Shown piece after piece: positions 50,399-62,500 of a DNA stretch of 64,000 nucleotides. The position numbers and the translations under genes are program-made. The DNA comes from Biscogniauxia marginata (lineage: Eukaryota > Ascomycota > Sordariomycetes > Xylariales > Xylariaceae). The stretch covers positions 69,857-133,856 of the forward strand of contig MU404140.1 of assembly GCA_022695795.1 (NCBI GenBank). Direction: 5' to 3'. Each line of letters begins with the position of its first letter. Position 1 is the first letter of the stretch. The notes under the pieces were generated by a model, which did no database searches, had not been told where the DNA came from, and was given only the letters and a program-made list of their open reading frames with translations.

Positions 50399-51591
50399 AT
50401 GGCTATTGACGGTCCCGCATTCACTCACCGTCGTCTTCGAGTGGCTTTGACACTTGGTGATCCCGCGGGGATCGGCCCAGAGCTTGCAGCCAAGCTGGTT
50501 TCCAACCCTGAGAACCTTAAGAAGGCAGATATTTTTATTTTTGCCGATAAAGATGAGATGGAAGCTGCTTCTATCCCTGTAGCTGGATTAAGAGTACCTA
50601 TAGCTGAAATTGCGAGCGCAAATGGCGTTCAGATCATGGATGAAGGCCTCGGCGCAAGCAAGCCCGTTATCCCACCAGCGCAAGTCTCTAAGGAAGCAGG
50701 GGAGCGCTCCATGCATCAATTGCGACGAGCCTTAAATATGGTGTTGGAGGGCAAAATTGATGCCATCGTCTTTACCCCGCTAAACAAAAGCTCGTTGAAG
50801 CTAGCAGGCATGGAGGAGGAGGATGAGTTGCGATGGTTTGCTAAATATCTCGACTACAAGGGGACTACAAGTGAGATCAATATTATCGATGGGCTATGGA
50901 CGGGAAGAGTAACCAGCCATGTCGGCGTGGAAAAGGTAGCCGGAATGGTCACTAAGGAGACGGTGAAAAACGCTATTGTTCTGTTGGATCGCCTGCTGTA
51001 TGTTGCTCCCATTTGTGTTCGCCCTTCCGGTGCATGTTTTAAAATATCTGCACTCCTGGGTTAGAACGGGGAGCGAATTAATTGCTAATGGTTTTTTTGG
51101 GTAGATGGGAGTCCGGGATTGAAAGTCCCCGTTTAGCAGTCTGCGCTCTGAACCCTCACAACGGCGAGAAAGGCTCATTCGGCCGTCAGGAAATCGAGCA
51201 CATCGTGCCTGGAATTGAAGCTGCTAGGGAGATGGGCTACATAAATGTAGAGGGATCGTATCCTTCAGATACTATTTTCCTTCGTCGGGCCCACTACGAT
51301 GGAATTGTCACTATGTATCATGATCAGGGGCAGATCGCGATGAAGCTTTTAGGGTTTGACGGTGGCATCACTGTACAGGGTGGCCTACCAGTCGTCATCA
51401 CAACACCGGCCCATGGAACTGCTTTTGATATCGTAGGAAAAGGGATTGCTAATGTAAGGTCAACTCAGAAGGCGTTTGATATCGCCGTTGCAATGGCGGA
51501 GAGGAGACTCATTTCGAAGGGGGCTGAAACAAAGGAGAGGAGGGTTGTGCATCCTGCCGCTTCGCAGCAAATGGGTGCATCTTGTTGTTGA
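50399..51591 (+). CDS. PdxA-like NAD-dependent 4-carbon acid (phosphate) dehydrogenase
   Basis: Two exons, 50399-50997 and 51105-51591 (intron 107 bp), give 361 aa; bacterial PdxA has about 330. The ATG was chosen because TLGDPAGIGPEL (residues 18-29), the conserved N-terminus, follows closely. Metal-binding histidines can be placed at H174 (TSHVGVEKVAG), H218 (ALNPHNGEKGSFG) and H272 (TMYHDQGQIAMK). The TTPAHGTAFDIVGKG segment closes the active site. The family performs NAD-dependent oxidation with decarboxylation of beta-hydroxy acids: 4-phospho-hydroxythreonine in vitamin B6 synthesis, 4-phospho-threonate or -erythronate in catabolism, or a dihydrodiol dicarboxylate (TphB). Fungi make vitamin B6 by the Pdx1/Pdx2 route, so a catabolic or specialised role is inferred. 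Bacterial origin is likely; the intron shows it is now eukaryotic. No DUF1537 kinase is nearby. Confidence 0.88.
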
Positions 51592-52776
51592 TATAATTCA
51601 GGAAGAGGTAGGATCTAGAAATTTACGGCGTCGTACGTATAGTTGACTACGTTCTTACTGGCGCTGTCGCGGTACGACCACGCTATTTTCTTTCCAGTGA
51701 TAATATCTCGAGGTCTGTTGTGGTAAACTTAATGATAAATTAGAGCTTCACTGATTGATACTTATCGATAACCTGGACCTCCTTCTAACCGGTAAATAGA
51801 AATCGGGTAGCTAGTAAGGCAGGCAGGTAGGGACTGGCTCCGTGTTCGGCGATTTAATTACCATCAGTAGCTTAGAATTACCATTGCCCTCGAATGCCTG
51901 GGAAGCCCTGTTCGTCCTACCGAACGGGTTTGCTGGAGGTTATGGATTAAGGATTCGTGAAAACTTCGCGCCATCTGCTTTGCTCCCTAAGTCATCATTA
52001 GCATGCTGATGAGTTATTCTCTTATATCTATAAAGCTAAACAACATACTAATCAGTACAATATATATGGTGTAATAAGGGGTAAGGGCTTATATTAATAT
52101 ATCTATAATACGATATGGTCCGCCTTGCCTTTTTAAATTACTATAACGACAAAACTTTGTTTTTATGCTTTTAATTATTTCTTATTTAAAACTAATATAA
52201 AAGGTCGGCGTTTCTTTACGCCGATTACTTTAATTATATAAATACTTAATATATAATTATTATATAATAGCGATTAATAGTTTATTATATGCTTTTTATT
52301 TTTTTAAATTACTTTTTTATATATATAAATCTTTATAATATTATTTCCTTTTTTCTTTAAAGTTATTTTAAATTATATTAAAAGTTAAAATAAACTAATA
52401 ATAAATATCGTTATAGTTTTTAAACTTTAAAATATTTTAATAACTTTAAATAAGCTTTATAATATTTTTTAAATAAAACCTTAATAAATTTATAAAAGTA
52501 TTTATAAAACTTTTAAATTTAGTTTTTTTAAGTTACTTTTCTTATTTAATAAGATATTTAATATCTTTATTAATTATTATAAACTTTATAATTTTATCAA
52601 TATTATATTTATTAATTAAGTACTTATTTTTTATTAACTTTCTTTAAAATCTCGTTAAAATTTAGTAATAAACACCTTTTAAACTTATATAATTTAATAA
52701 AAAATGTAAAATACATTATAAATACGTTATTTAAAAAAAGCTTTAATTAAATAATAATTAATAAAATAACTTTTTA

Positions 52777-53195
52777 TAACGTATAATATAAACAAATAAA
52801 TAAAACAAGCTCGCGAACAAAATAGTTTTTTATATAAAATCGACTTTTTCGAAAATTCATAACTTTACATGTAAAAGTCGAAAAAATCTTAACCTTTTTT
52901 TAGTTATATAATTATATAATTTAACTAAAATAAAAAATAAAAAACACGAAAAAAAAACACGTAAAAACTAAAATTAAAACAAAACGTATAAATCTTTTTA
53001 TATATTTCTTTATATATTTCACTTTTTTTTGGATTTTCATTTTAATTAAATTATATACTTATATAACTAAAAAAAAGATTCGAGATTTTTCCGACTTTTA
53101 CATATAAAGTTATGAATTTTCGAAAAAGTCGATTTTATATAAAAAATCATTTCGTTTGCGAGCTTGTTTTAATTACTCGCTTATATAGTACGTTA
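52777..53195. repeat. Foldback/MITE-like element copy B
   Basis: About 419 bases, from TAACGTATAATATAAACAAA to ACTCGCTTATATAGTACGTTA, with the halves inverted around a centre near 52990. It carries the same TATAAAATCGACTTTTTCGA core as copy A. Confidence 0.75.
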
Positions 53196-53480
53196 ATATC
53201 GAAATTAATTAATTATTATTATTATTTAATTTGTTTTATTTCATTTTATATTTTAAAAACTAAATATTTTATATTAAATATTCGAGGTTTTAACATATGA
53301 TTTATATTGATTAATTAATTACATTTTTCAAGTTAAACTCCTTTAAAATTAATTAAAACTCTTTAAAATTTAAATTATTAAATACCTTTTTATTTATTAT
53401 ATAAATTTATACATTATATTGTTTTTATTTAATTATTACTTTTAAGTCTTTTTTCTTTATTAATATATTATATAAGCAAA
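53196..53480. repeat. Partial F-type element fragment
   Basis: It follows copy B directly and matches the 37640-37930 stretch in the same orientation (AATTAATTAATTATTATTAT, then AACTCTTTAAAATTTAAATT). Copy B probably inserted into this element. Confidence 0.45.
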
Positions 53481-53619
53481 TAAGTCATATAAATAAGTAA
53501 GTTAATTTAATTTTTTATATAAAATTAGATTTTTCAAATATAAATAATTTTTAATAATTAAAAGTATAATAATTAATTATAAAATTTTATTTATAAGTTT
53601 ATATAATATATTATAATAT

Positions 53620-54061
53620 TAACATACCACATAAGCGAGTAGACGAAACAAGCTCGCGAACAAAATGGATTTTTATATAAAATTGACTTTTTCGAAAATT
53701 TATAACTTTACTTTTAAAAATCGGAAAAATCTGGAACCTTTTTTTCTAGTTATATAACTATATAGTTTAATTAAAATAAAATTCAAAAAAATAAAAAGTG
53801 AAATATATAAAGAAATACGTAAAAAGGTCCATACGTTTTATTATAATTTTAGTTTTTATATGTTTTCTTTTCGTGTTTTTTAATATTAATTTCTTTGAAT
53901 TTTATTTTAATTAAATTATATAGTTATATAACTAAAAAAAAAAGTCCGAGATTTTTCCGATTTTTAAAAGTAAAGCTATGAATTTTCGAAAAAGTCGATT
54001 TTATATAAAAATCCATTTCGTCCGCGAGCTTATATCGTTTACTCGCTTATATAATACGTTA
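53620..54061. repeat. Foldback/MITE-like element copy C
   Basis: About 442 bases, from TAACATACCACATAAGCGAG to ACTCGCTTATATAATACGTTA. The halves are inverted copies, with CTTTTTCGAAAATTTATAAC on the left and TCGAAAAAGTCGATTTTATA on the right. Confidence 0.78.
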
Positions 54062-54537
54062 TAATAATTTTTCATAATTTTTAAATTTAATAAAATTAAT
54101 AAATATATAAAACTTTATATTTATTTTTAATAATTATAAAGTAAATATTATTATTATATTTTATTTATTTATTTTAAAATATTAAAATATATAAAATTAA
54201 AAAGTTAAAATTTATATAAATAAAACTTTAATTATTAATTAAGTTATTAAAAGCCTTAATAAAACGTAAACTTTTAAGAAGAATAACTATATATAATATT
54301 AGTGCGCGGGTTAACTATAGCCCCCGTTATAATAGATAGGTTCTCTTTAAAGGCCTTTAGTAGGTTACCCACTTTAAAAATTTCAATTCTCACGGGCAAT
54401 CTACGTTTTTAAAAGGGCCAAGCAATAGGGCATCATATACTTGAGCTCTAATGGCTATGCAGATAAGAGGAAACTGAAAGATTTGGTTTTTCGTATTTCT
54501 GCCAAATTATTCGGCTTGTTACGTCTCAATCAGTCTA

Positions 54538-55866
54538 ATGACTACTGTAGTCGAGCGCTACGATGCGCTACTTCAATGGGTTGAGGAGGATGGTGGTTGT
54601 CTTCACCCGGCTGTTGAGATCTACTATGACGATATCACGAAAGGGTCTTTCCGTGTAAAAGACTCGTGTTCAGTCGGGCCAGACGATATAGTCGTCGCAC
54701 TGCCGCTGTCAAAGTCGCTTTCGTATCTGAATGCTGCCGCGGGCCATCCAGATTTCGCGGCAGCCTTACCTCCATTCATCTCGCAGTCTGAAGAGAAATC
54801 TTATTTTCCCCTAGAGTTTCTACAGGGGACACCTCCTCACGTCATAGGTAGATTCTTTCTCGTGCGACAGTATCTGCTTGGACGAGATTCGCCGTGGTGG
54901 CCATACATACAAACTCTGCCCCAACCTGAGCACGTCAGCGGCATGCTACCGTTGATGTGGCCATCTGCCGATGTCGACTTTCTCAGGGGTACCAACGCAT
55001 TTAAAGCAGTTGAGGAAATTAAGTCCGTTCTAAAGAAGGAGTTCAAGCGCGCTATGAAACTCTTGCCAGAAAAGTACCAGTTTGAGTACACTCGGCCCCT
55101 TTACTATTGGGCATATTGTATCTTTACTAGTCGGAGCTTTCGCCCGTCGCTCATCGTACCCAACATAGACTCCATATCTTTACCTTGTGGAAGAGACGAC
55201 TTCTCAATCTTGCTACCCTTGTTCGACATCGGAAACCACTCCCCATTAATACGGCCCACATGGGCTACAGATGCCACCGCGCAGGTGTGCAGGTTTCGCT
55301 CCGGACGGGCGTATCTGGCTGGGGAGCAGATTTTTAACAATTATGGGTTAAAGACAAACGCGGAATTGCTCCTCGGGTACGGCTTTATTGTTCCGGAGAG
55401 TGAGGCGCTCCATAATGATTATGTTCACATCAAGACAAAAGCGAACCCCAAGGCTGGAGATCTAGCAGCATCTCATGTCGTGTCTTTGAGACCAATTGCC
55501 TATCACAGCTCACTCATTGGACGCTCGAGATCTCTAAGTCCAGATTTGACACACTGTATTCCTTATTTTTCCCATATCCAAGACTCTCTTGTCGTTGCCT
55601 TGTACGAATCTATCGCCAACGAGAACAATGAAAGCGCGGGTCCCAGCCTAGAAGAAATCATGCAAGGGAGTATCTCAGAAGACTTGCTTGGGAAGATTGT
55701 CGACACACTAGGATCGAAACTCAGCATGGACCTCGAGGAGCTAGAACTCCAAGACCCAGGGTATGAGGCTGCGAATAATAATCAACAACTTGCTACGCTT
55801 TATCGAGAACAGTGTAAGAAGGTTCTGGGCAATGCTCTTCTAAGTCTTTCAGCTACCCAGAAGTGA
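54538..55866 (+). CDS. SET-domain protein lysine methyltransferase (Rubisco-LSMT/SETD6-like)
   Basis: A single exon of 442 aa. The N-terminal part holds the start of the split SET domain (IYYDDITKGSFRVKDSCSVG, then DDIVVALPLSKSLSYL). A large insert with RFFLVRQYLLGRDSPWWPYI is typical of the Rubisco large-subunit methyltransferase/SETD group. The cofactor-binding motif reads LFDIGNHSPL near residues 228-237, and the catalytic-tyrosine region FNNYGLKTNAELLLGYGF near 263-282. The remainder is a substrate-binding helical domain. Fungal relatives methylate ribosomal or elongation-factor lysines in cytosol or nucleus; the substrate here is unknown. The gene starts about 240 bases from a RIP island, yet its codons look undisturbed. 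Confidence 0.88.
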   Translation: MTTVVERYDALLQWVEEDGGCLHPAVEIYYDDITKGSFRVKDSCSVGPDDIVVALPLSKSLSYLNAAAGHPDFAAALPPFISQSEEKSYFPLEFLQGTPPHVIGRFFLVRQYLLGRDSPWWPYIQTLPQPEHVSGMLPLMWPSADVDFLRGTNAFKAVEEIKSVLKKEFKRAMKLLPEKYQFEYTRPLYYWAYCIFTSRSFRPSLIVPNIDSISLPCGRDDFSILLPLFDIGNHSPLIRPTWATDATAQVCRFRSGRAYLAGEQIFNNYGLKTNAELLLGYGFIVPESEALHNDYVHIKTKANPKAGDLAASHVVSLRPIAYHSSLIGRSRSLSPDLTHCIPYFSHIQDSLVVALYESIANENNESAGPSLEEIMQGSISEDLLGKIVDTLGSKLSMDLEELELQDPGYEAANNNQQLATLYREQCKKVLGNALLSLSATQK

Positions 55867-56343
55867 GCCTCGGTTATAATCTGAGAGCTTAAAATCGCGG
55901 GAAGTGCGAGCTCTCGGCATCACTCATCATATTGACCCGTAAGCCCGAGAGACGTTATGGGGCTATCTCCATGGATTGAGCTTCACTTGTCGACTTATCA
56001 CCCACAGGGTGGTTTTTGAATTATTTAGTGTATCCAGTACAGGCAGAGACAGACTATGATCGGCAACGTCAATTTGAAGCTGGAACTCAATTACGAACGA
56101 AGCATCATTGTAAATTTGAAGGCTCCTCCCATGTATGTTTGTGTGGTGTGTGCGTGTGTATAGGAAGCCACACCCAAACTCCAATTCGGGGTATCACAAT
56201 TCATTTTTATCGCCATGGCCCCGTTGCTCAGCCAGAGAAAGTTCCTTTCTCCTCATAAGTAGCCTTCCAAGAATTTCCAAGAATTCAAGTTCGCGCCAAA
56301 CACTGCTAGGGATATGAATAAACCATTGAGATAGATATTCATA

Positions 56344-56863
56344 TCAATGGGCATCCCCCGCCACCGGGCCCGCCTCTGCGTTTAGACACCATTCGAAAAA
56401 TGCGGGTTCTACATCGTCAGGTAGTACGGCCATATGCTCATTCATTAGGTCTAAACAAGCTTTGGAGGCTAGAACATAGCTAAGTCAGCGAACATGTCGC
56501 TTCACGTTACGCAGCGGCCCACTTACGCAGCAATAAACTAGCATTTCCGGAGCTAAGTGCGGCACTCATTCTTGCTGAATTATAGCAGCTATATATCTGC
56601 TGAAGGGCAAGCATACGTTTCCACAACCTCTCTGGGTCCCCCGCTGTGCCCTCTTCCAGCGCCTTTACAGACTCCTGCCTCCTGCCCCTGGATTCGCATG
56701 CGTGAACAGAGGAACAAACAGAGCTCGGGGACGTTAACCTTGTAGTTCTGATATCTTCAATTGGGTCTCTGGTGGTGTTGTTCGGGAGAGCACAAGGTGT
56801 GATTGCGTCGATATCGTCGTCAGAGATGTTTGCCATCCTTGATTTCCTCAGCGACTTGGCCAT
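56344..56863 (-). CDS. Hypothetical 153-aa protein, two exons
   Basis: Exons 56863-56527 and 56468-56344 are joined by a canonical 58-bp intron (GTAAGT to CTAG) that preserves the frame, giving 153 aa. The start is the first ATG (MAKSLRKSRMANISDDDID). The middle is polar and serine/threonine-rich. The second half contains a helical stretch DPERLWKRMLALQQIYSCYN and an acidic end. No signal peptide, membrane segment or known motif is visible, and I do not recognise the family. The good splice sites and the clean ending argue that it is real, but expression evidence would be needed. It could also be the C-terminal remnant of a regulator. Confidence 0.45.
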
Positions 56864-58200
56864 GATATAAGGCAAGTTCCAGTATGATACAAAAAGTTAA
56901 GTGGGGGTCAAAGACTTGCACTTCTTAATCTCGATAAGCGATAACGTATGAGAGATGATTTTATTTAGAGGTGCCAAGCGTTCTTTGTACTGTTTGGAGA
57001 TAGAAAGATTCCAACAAAGAAATGCTGGTTCTAAAAGAAGCAATTCCGCATCCCAGTTACTTATCTGAGATAGGGGTGGGTATGAGAATAACAAGTGGGC
57101 GACAGGGCTAATTATTATAATTCGTGCGCAATCAGATGACCGAGCTTCTAGAGAGGAGGGGGGGGGACAAAGAGTAGTAACAACATGGCACATGCCCGAC
57201 AACATGTAAGTTGCATACAGCATGATAGGTGATGGTGATGCTGATGATGAAACCTAAGTATGCAGCCAATCACGGTCATCTCTCTGGTAGTTAATGGTGA
57301 ATTGTTTGTGCCCCTGCCTTTATGTGCCGTGCCCGCACCCAAGTTGAGTCAAAAAGGCCCCGGGAAGCGTCAGACTTTGGAGGATGTAGGAGCAAAACTT
57401 TCCCCAATGTCCAGTTGGGGTTGATTCGGTACTAGAACGAACAGTCCATTTTGGGTATGTAATGATGTTAGAGAACGAAGTCTCCCACACTGTGAAAACT
57501 AACTTAAATATCATCCAAACGCTTTAACCACCACCAGGGTTTACGGTAATAAATACTTAACCTTCCCCCCCCCAAACTTCGATATCATAGCGTTGCTTCT
57601 GCAACACGTATGTGGCTACACGAAGAAAGGGCGTAGTCGTCAGTCTAATTCCAATTCTCATGCTAAATCTCAGAGCAACATTGGATAAGAACAAACAACT
57701 TAGCTACAATTAAATTTTGAAATGGATGTATACTTACCAGGAAGTAGTACTTATAGTACTTATCCGCTCCCCTTAGATTGATCGAAGCATAATTGACTAT
57801 CTACCTACCTAGGTATGTGGATAGTAATTGTTGAAACATACCTGACTTGAATTAATCCGTCTGCGTCCAAATGAACAGTCACCGTTGTCATCATGAAGAG
57901 CACAAGCAACGATAAGGTTGAAATGATGTCTTGCCCTAACATCTAAGACTTGATCTCATGGTCTTACTAATTAGTTAGCGTGACGCTAAGATGGCTGTTC
58001 TTCCCAATACTGCCGCAGCGACTTTCGGACGGGTGACCGCTGGATGGGGCCATAATCGTGGTTCGTCTTGTGACAGATGGCCACTATCTCCCTACATAGG
58101 TGCTTTGAAGTTTGGCATGAAGCACCACAAGTTTGTTCTTTGGATATGCCACAGCAAAACATTGCAAGTCAAGTATTAAACTTTAATACACACACATAAT
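56864..58200. other. Region with no supported gene
   Basis: The composition is near normal. Only short open frames without motifs are present. A CTACCTACCTAGGTA motif lies near 57800. The right edge passes into the terminal AT-rich block. Confidence 0.45.
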
Positions 58201-59560
58201 ATAAAATGCCGAGAAATAATACTTTGTTTTATAATACTATAATAATTTATTATTATTAAAAAATAAAAATATATAATTAAATAATAATAAAATAATAAAT
58301 TTATTTAATAGAAAATTTATAAGATATTTTAATTTTTATAATTATTATATTTTTAATTATTAAAAATGATTTATATAATATTATTAAAACGCGTAAAATT
58401 ATATTTATATGTTTTTTAAAAAAAATTAAAATTATTAATTTACTTGTTTTAAAAACTAATAATATTAATAAAAACTTAAATAATTTATATAATATTATAA
58501 TTAATAATAAAAAGGTTTTAAAAAGTAATAATTAAATAAAACCGATATAATATATATAATTAAACTAATTATAATACACGTATTTATATAATAAATAAAA
58601 AGATATTTAACGATTTAAATTTTAAGAGGTTTTAATTAATTTTTTTATTATTAGTTTTTTTATTTTAATTTTAAAAGGCTTTAACTTAAAAAATGTAATT
58701 AATTAATCGATATAAATTACGCGTTAAAAACTCAAATAAAACGATTTAAATAATTATTATTATTAATTAATTTAAATGCGGTATAAATGATTTTTAATAG
58801 TTAAAAGTGTAATAACTATAAAATTTCGTTTATAAGCTTATTATATTTACTTGTTTATATAGTACGTTATATTATAAATCGCGTTTTAAAAAACACGTTA
58901 AAATAATTTAAAAACATATTTTAATTTAAAACAATTAATAAAAACTATTTTAAAATTATAAATATTAATTTAAATATAATAAGTATTAAATATTTACTTT
59001 ATAAGGCGTATAATTACGTAAAGTTAATAAAATATTTTTAAATAACCTTTAAAAAGCGAAATATCTTAAAAAATAACTTAATATAATTAAAAGAACTAAG
59101 TTTTATATTAATAAAAAGTAATTATTATTTTATTTAAAGCGTATTAAAAAATTTAACTCGAATTAACTTTATAAATACTTTATAAATTAAATAATATAAA
59201 TTTATATATTTATATATTTTAAAAATAAAATATATTATATATAAAAATAAAAAGTTTAAAATATTTTATTTAATATTTTATAAAAATGTTAAAGGAATTA
59301 ATAATATATTAAATTTAGAAAACATTATAAAATCTTTATTATAATATAAAATGACGTGTTTTATTACTAATTAATAACGAAAAAAATGGGGTTTTAAAGT
59401 CGTTAATTAATTAAAAACTAAGCAGAACGTAAAACATAGGTAAACTAGTTTAATCAGAGAATTTACCGGTTTAGCCTACATAGCTATACTCTTTTAATAA
59501 TAAGAAGCTATTATTAGAATTCTTATATGTATAAGGCTCGGGCCGCGGATTTATCCGGAA
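58201..59560. repeat. AT-rich block with an F-type element ending at 58869
   Basis: The stretch 58330-58869 matches the F element seen at 36820-37084 (shared TAAACTAATTATAATAC-like and CGTTAAAAACTCAAAT-like segments) and ends TTATATAGTACGTTA. The part 58870-59400 is RIP-like without recognised structure. A more GC-normal patch at 59440-59560 (ACCGGTTTAGCC, GGGCCGCGGATTTATCCGG) separates it from the retrotransposon-like relic. Confidence 0.5.
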
Positions 59561-62500
59561 TTCTTTATTAATAATAATATTTATAATTTATAAAATCTTT
59601 AATTAAAAACGGTTTAATTTTTAATTTATAAATTTATATAATAAGGATAAATCGATAAATCTTCGCTTTATAAACCGCTTTTACGCGTAAATTATAAAAT
59701 TTATAATTAATAATAAATAATTTTTATTTTCGTTATTTTAAATAATTCTTAACTCTTGAGGTTTTTAAGAGTTATACGTCTTAAAATCGAATTTATTCGC
59801 TTAAATTTATTAATTAACGTAATTATTTTTAAACGATTTACTAACGATAAATTCCTTAACTTTTTTAACTTTTTTTTCGGCGTTTTCTTTATTATTATTA
59901 TTTTCGTCGTTTTTCTCGTTTTTCTCGTTTTTGTTATTATTTATATCTTTTATTTTGACGTTTAATTTTAAACCGGATTTCGACTTGGATTTTTCGGATT
60001 TTTTAGCTTTAAATTTTAATTTTAATTCTTATTTATTTTTATCGTGACTTTAATTACTATTTACTTCGTTTGTTTTACTTATAATAACGTCGAATCCTTT
60101 AAATCTCTTTGCGGTGCCTTTAAACTTAAATTTAAATTTAAATACTTTAAACTATTTTGTTTTTATTTAAGATTTTACCTTGAATTTTGTTTTAACTAAT
60201 CTCGTTTTAAATGTCTTAACTTTAAGTAATTTTAACTTCGTTACTCTCGATTTTTTTTTTTTTTAATCTCGTTATTTTCGACTTAAAAATACGTTTTAAT
60301 ACTTACTTATTAATACTTTTTAATGCGAATTCGCTTTTATTATTTTTATTTATATTTATGTCTTAATCGTTCTTATCGTTATGATTTAATTTAAGGTTTA
60401 AGTTTAAATTTAAAATATAAAACTTAATATTTATTTTAATATTTACGTTAATAAAATGTCTTATTTTATTACAAATAAATTTAATAATTTATACCGCGTA
60501 ATTTATTACGTGGTTTATTATTAAGGGAATTTTTATAAATAATAACAAAGCTTTTAAAATCGTAATTTTTAAATTATAAACTATTAATATATATATTTTT
60601 TATATATTTTAACCTAGCGATTATTAATACGTTAAATATAATATAATTTATAATTTATAAGTCGATTTTCCGGACTCGAGAATGGCTTTTTATAACTTTT
60701 TTTATAAATATAATTAAGATTTAATAAAATAAATTAAGAGTTCTTTTTTTTTATCGTTATAAGGTATTTTAATATTTTTTTTACTTTTTATTATGTTATA
60801 TATATCTTTATTATTAATCTTTTATTTTTATTAATTAAAATTATTTAATCGCGATTATAATAAATTTACATTTAATAGTTTATACTTCACACGTGAAAGT
60901 ATTTTACTCGCATATAAATATACCTTAATTTCCTTAAAAATTTTTCTTTTTATTTCGCTATTCTTTTAACGAAAGTTATTAAAAATTAAATTTTATATTT
61001 ATTTTTCTCTCTTTAAAATTCGATATATTTAATATAATTCTTAAGTTAAATATATTTACTTTTTTAAACTTTTTTTAAACTTTTCTTTTTATTTAATATT
61101 TAAAATATTATATCGCGTTTTTTTAATAAATACTTAATAATAATTTTTTACGTTTTAAATATATTTAATAATATAATATTATAAACGTTGCCGTAAAAAT
61201 AAATTTTTATTTATTTAATTACCTCGAATTTATTCTGTTTTTCTCGCACGATTAAGTCTTAATTAAAATATTATTTATATTATTAGTTAATAATTTAAAA
61301 TATCTTATTTAGGATTATTTTTAATTATAAACATTTTATAAGTTTAATATTTATAAATAATATATATTTATTAAATTATATACATAAATCGTTAAATCGC
61401 AAAATAAGTTTTAATTTCTCGTATAAAAATTTTAAAATATTATTTCGTAATAACGTAATAAAAACTTTATATTATTTCTTAATTTATTTTTAATTAAAGT
61501 TTTTTAAAACGTAAAATTCTTATAACGCTTAAGTTTTAAATCTATATTCATTAGCTTATTTTATTATTACACGTAAAATTCTAAATAAATATTAATATTA
61601 AGTTTAAAATTTTTATTATTAAAAAAATATAAATACGAAAAAAATAAACTTCTTTTTTATTTTACTTTTTTAATATAAAATTAATTTATATATATATATA
61701 TTACTTAACTTATTTAATAAAATCTTATTTAATATTTAAATAAAAATATTAATATTATTTTAAAATATTAATATTATTTTAAAATATTAATATTATTTTA
61801 AAATATTAATATTATTTTAAAATATTAATATTATTTTAAAATATGTAATTAACGCTTAAAACTCGTTTTTCGAGCGTTATTTCGAAAGTTATTTACTTAT
61901 TTTTTATTTTATCTCTTTTTTTTTTATTCGCGATTTCCGCGTTTTTTCTCCGGAATAAGTTTTTTATTAACATAATATTTATAATTAATAATCTTTTTTT
62001 ACTTTTTTAATTATTTTTTTAAACATAAAGATTTTTATAAGTTCTTTACTTTTTTTAATGTTAGTTTTATTTTTACTTTTTTTAATGTTAATATCGTTTT
62101 ATTAATTTTTTATAATTATTTATTTTATTTGTATATATTAAATTTTTCTTAATTAAAAATATTTATAATAAATTAAATCGATTTTATTTTTATAAGTTAT
62201 TATTAATTTAAATTTATTAAGATTTAACAATTTATTTAAAGTTTTAAAATATATATATTCCTTGTTCGTATTATAAAAAAAATTATATTATTTAAAAGTT
62301 TTTCGTTATTTATTTTTATGTTAATAAATTTCTTGGTTTTATTTTTTATAATATAAATTATCTCGTTTTTACATTTTATAATTAACTTAATATTAAAAAA
62401 GTTTTCGAGATTTAAAAGTTAAACGTTTTTATTTATACAAACGTTTAAATTATAAATATTACCTTTATAAACGAAACCGCTTTTTTAATTATCTTAATCT

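Larger units (their letters stand above)
51592..54537. other. Gene-free region containing the second RIP island
   Basis: From 51592 to about 52120 the composition is normal with no supported gene. From about 52130 to 54300 the DNA is very AT-rich and carries foldback copies B and C plus an F-type fragment, listed separately. No coding region survives there. The remaining bases to 54537 are the promoter of the SET-domain gene. Confidence 0.65.

Noticed and set aside
59756..59965. 69-codon hydrophobic open frame in the terminal AT-rich block
   Set aside because: The Phe/Ile-rich sequence comes from T-rich DNA; the opposite strand is the more plausible former coding strand.
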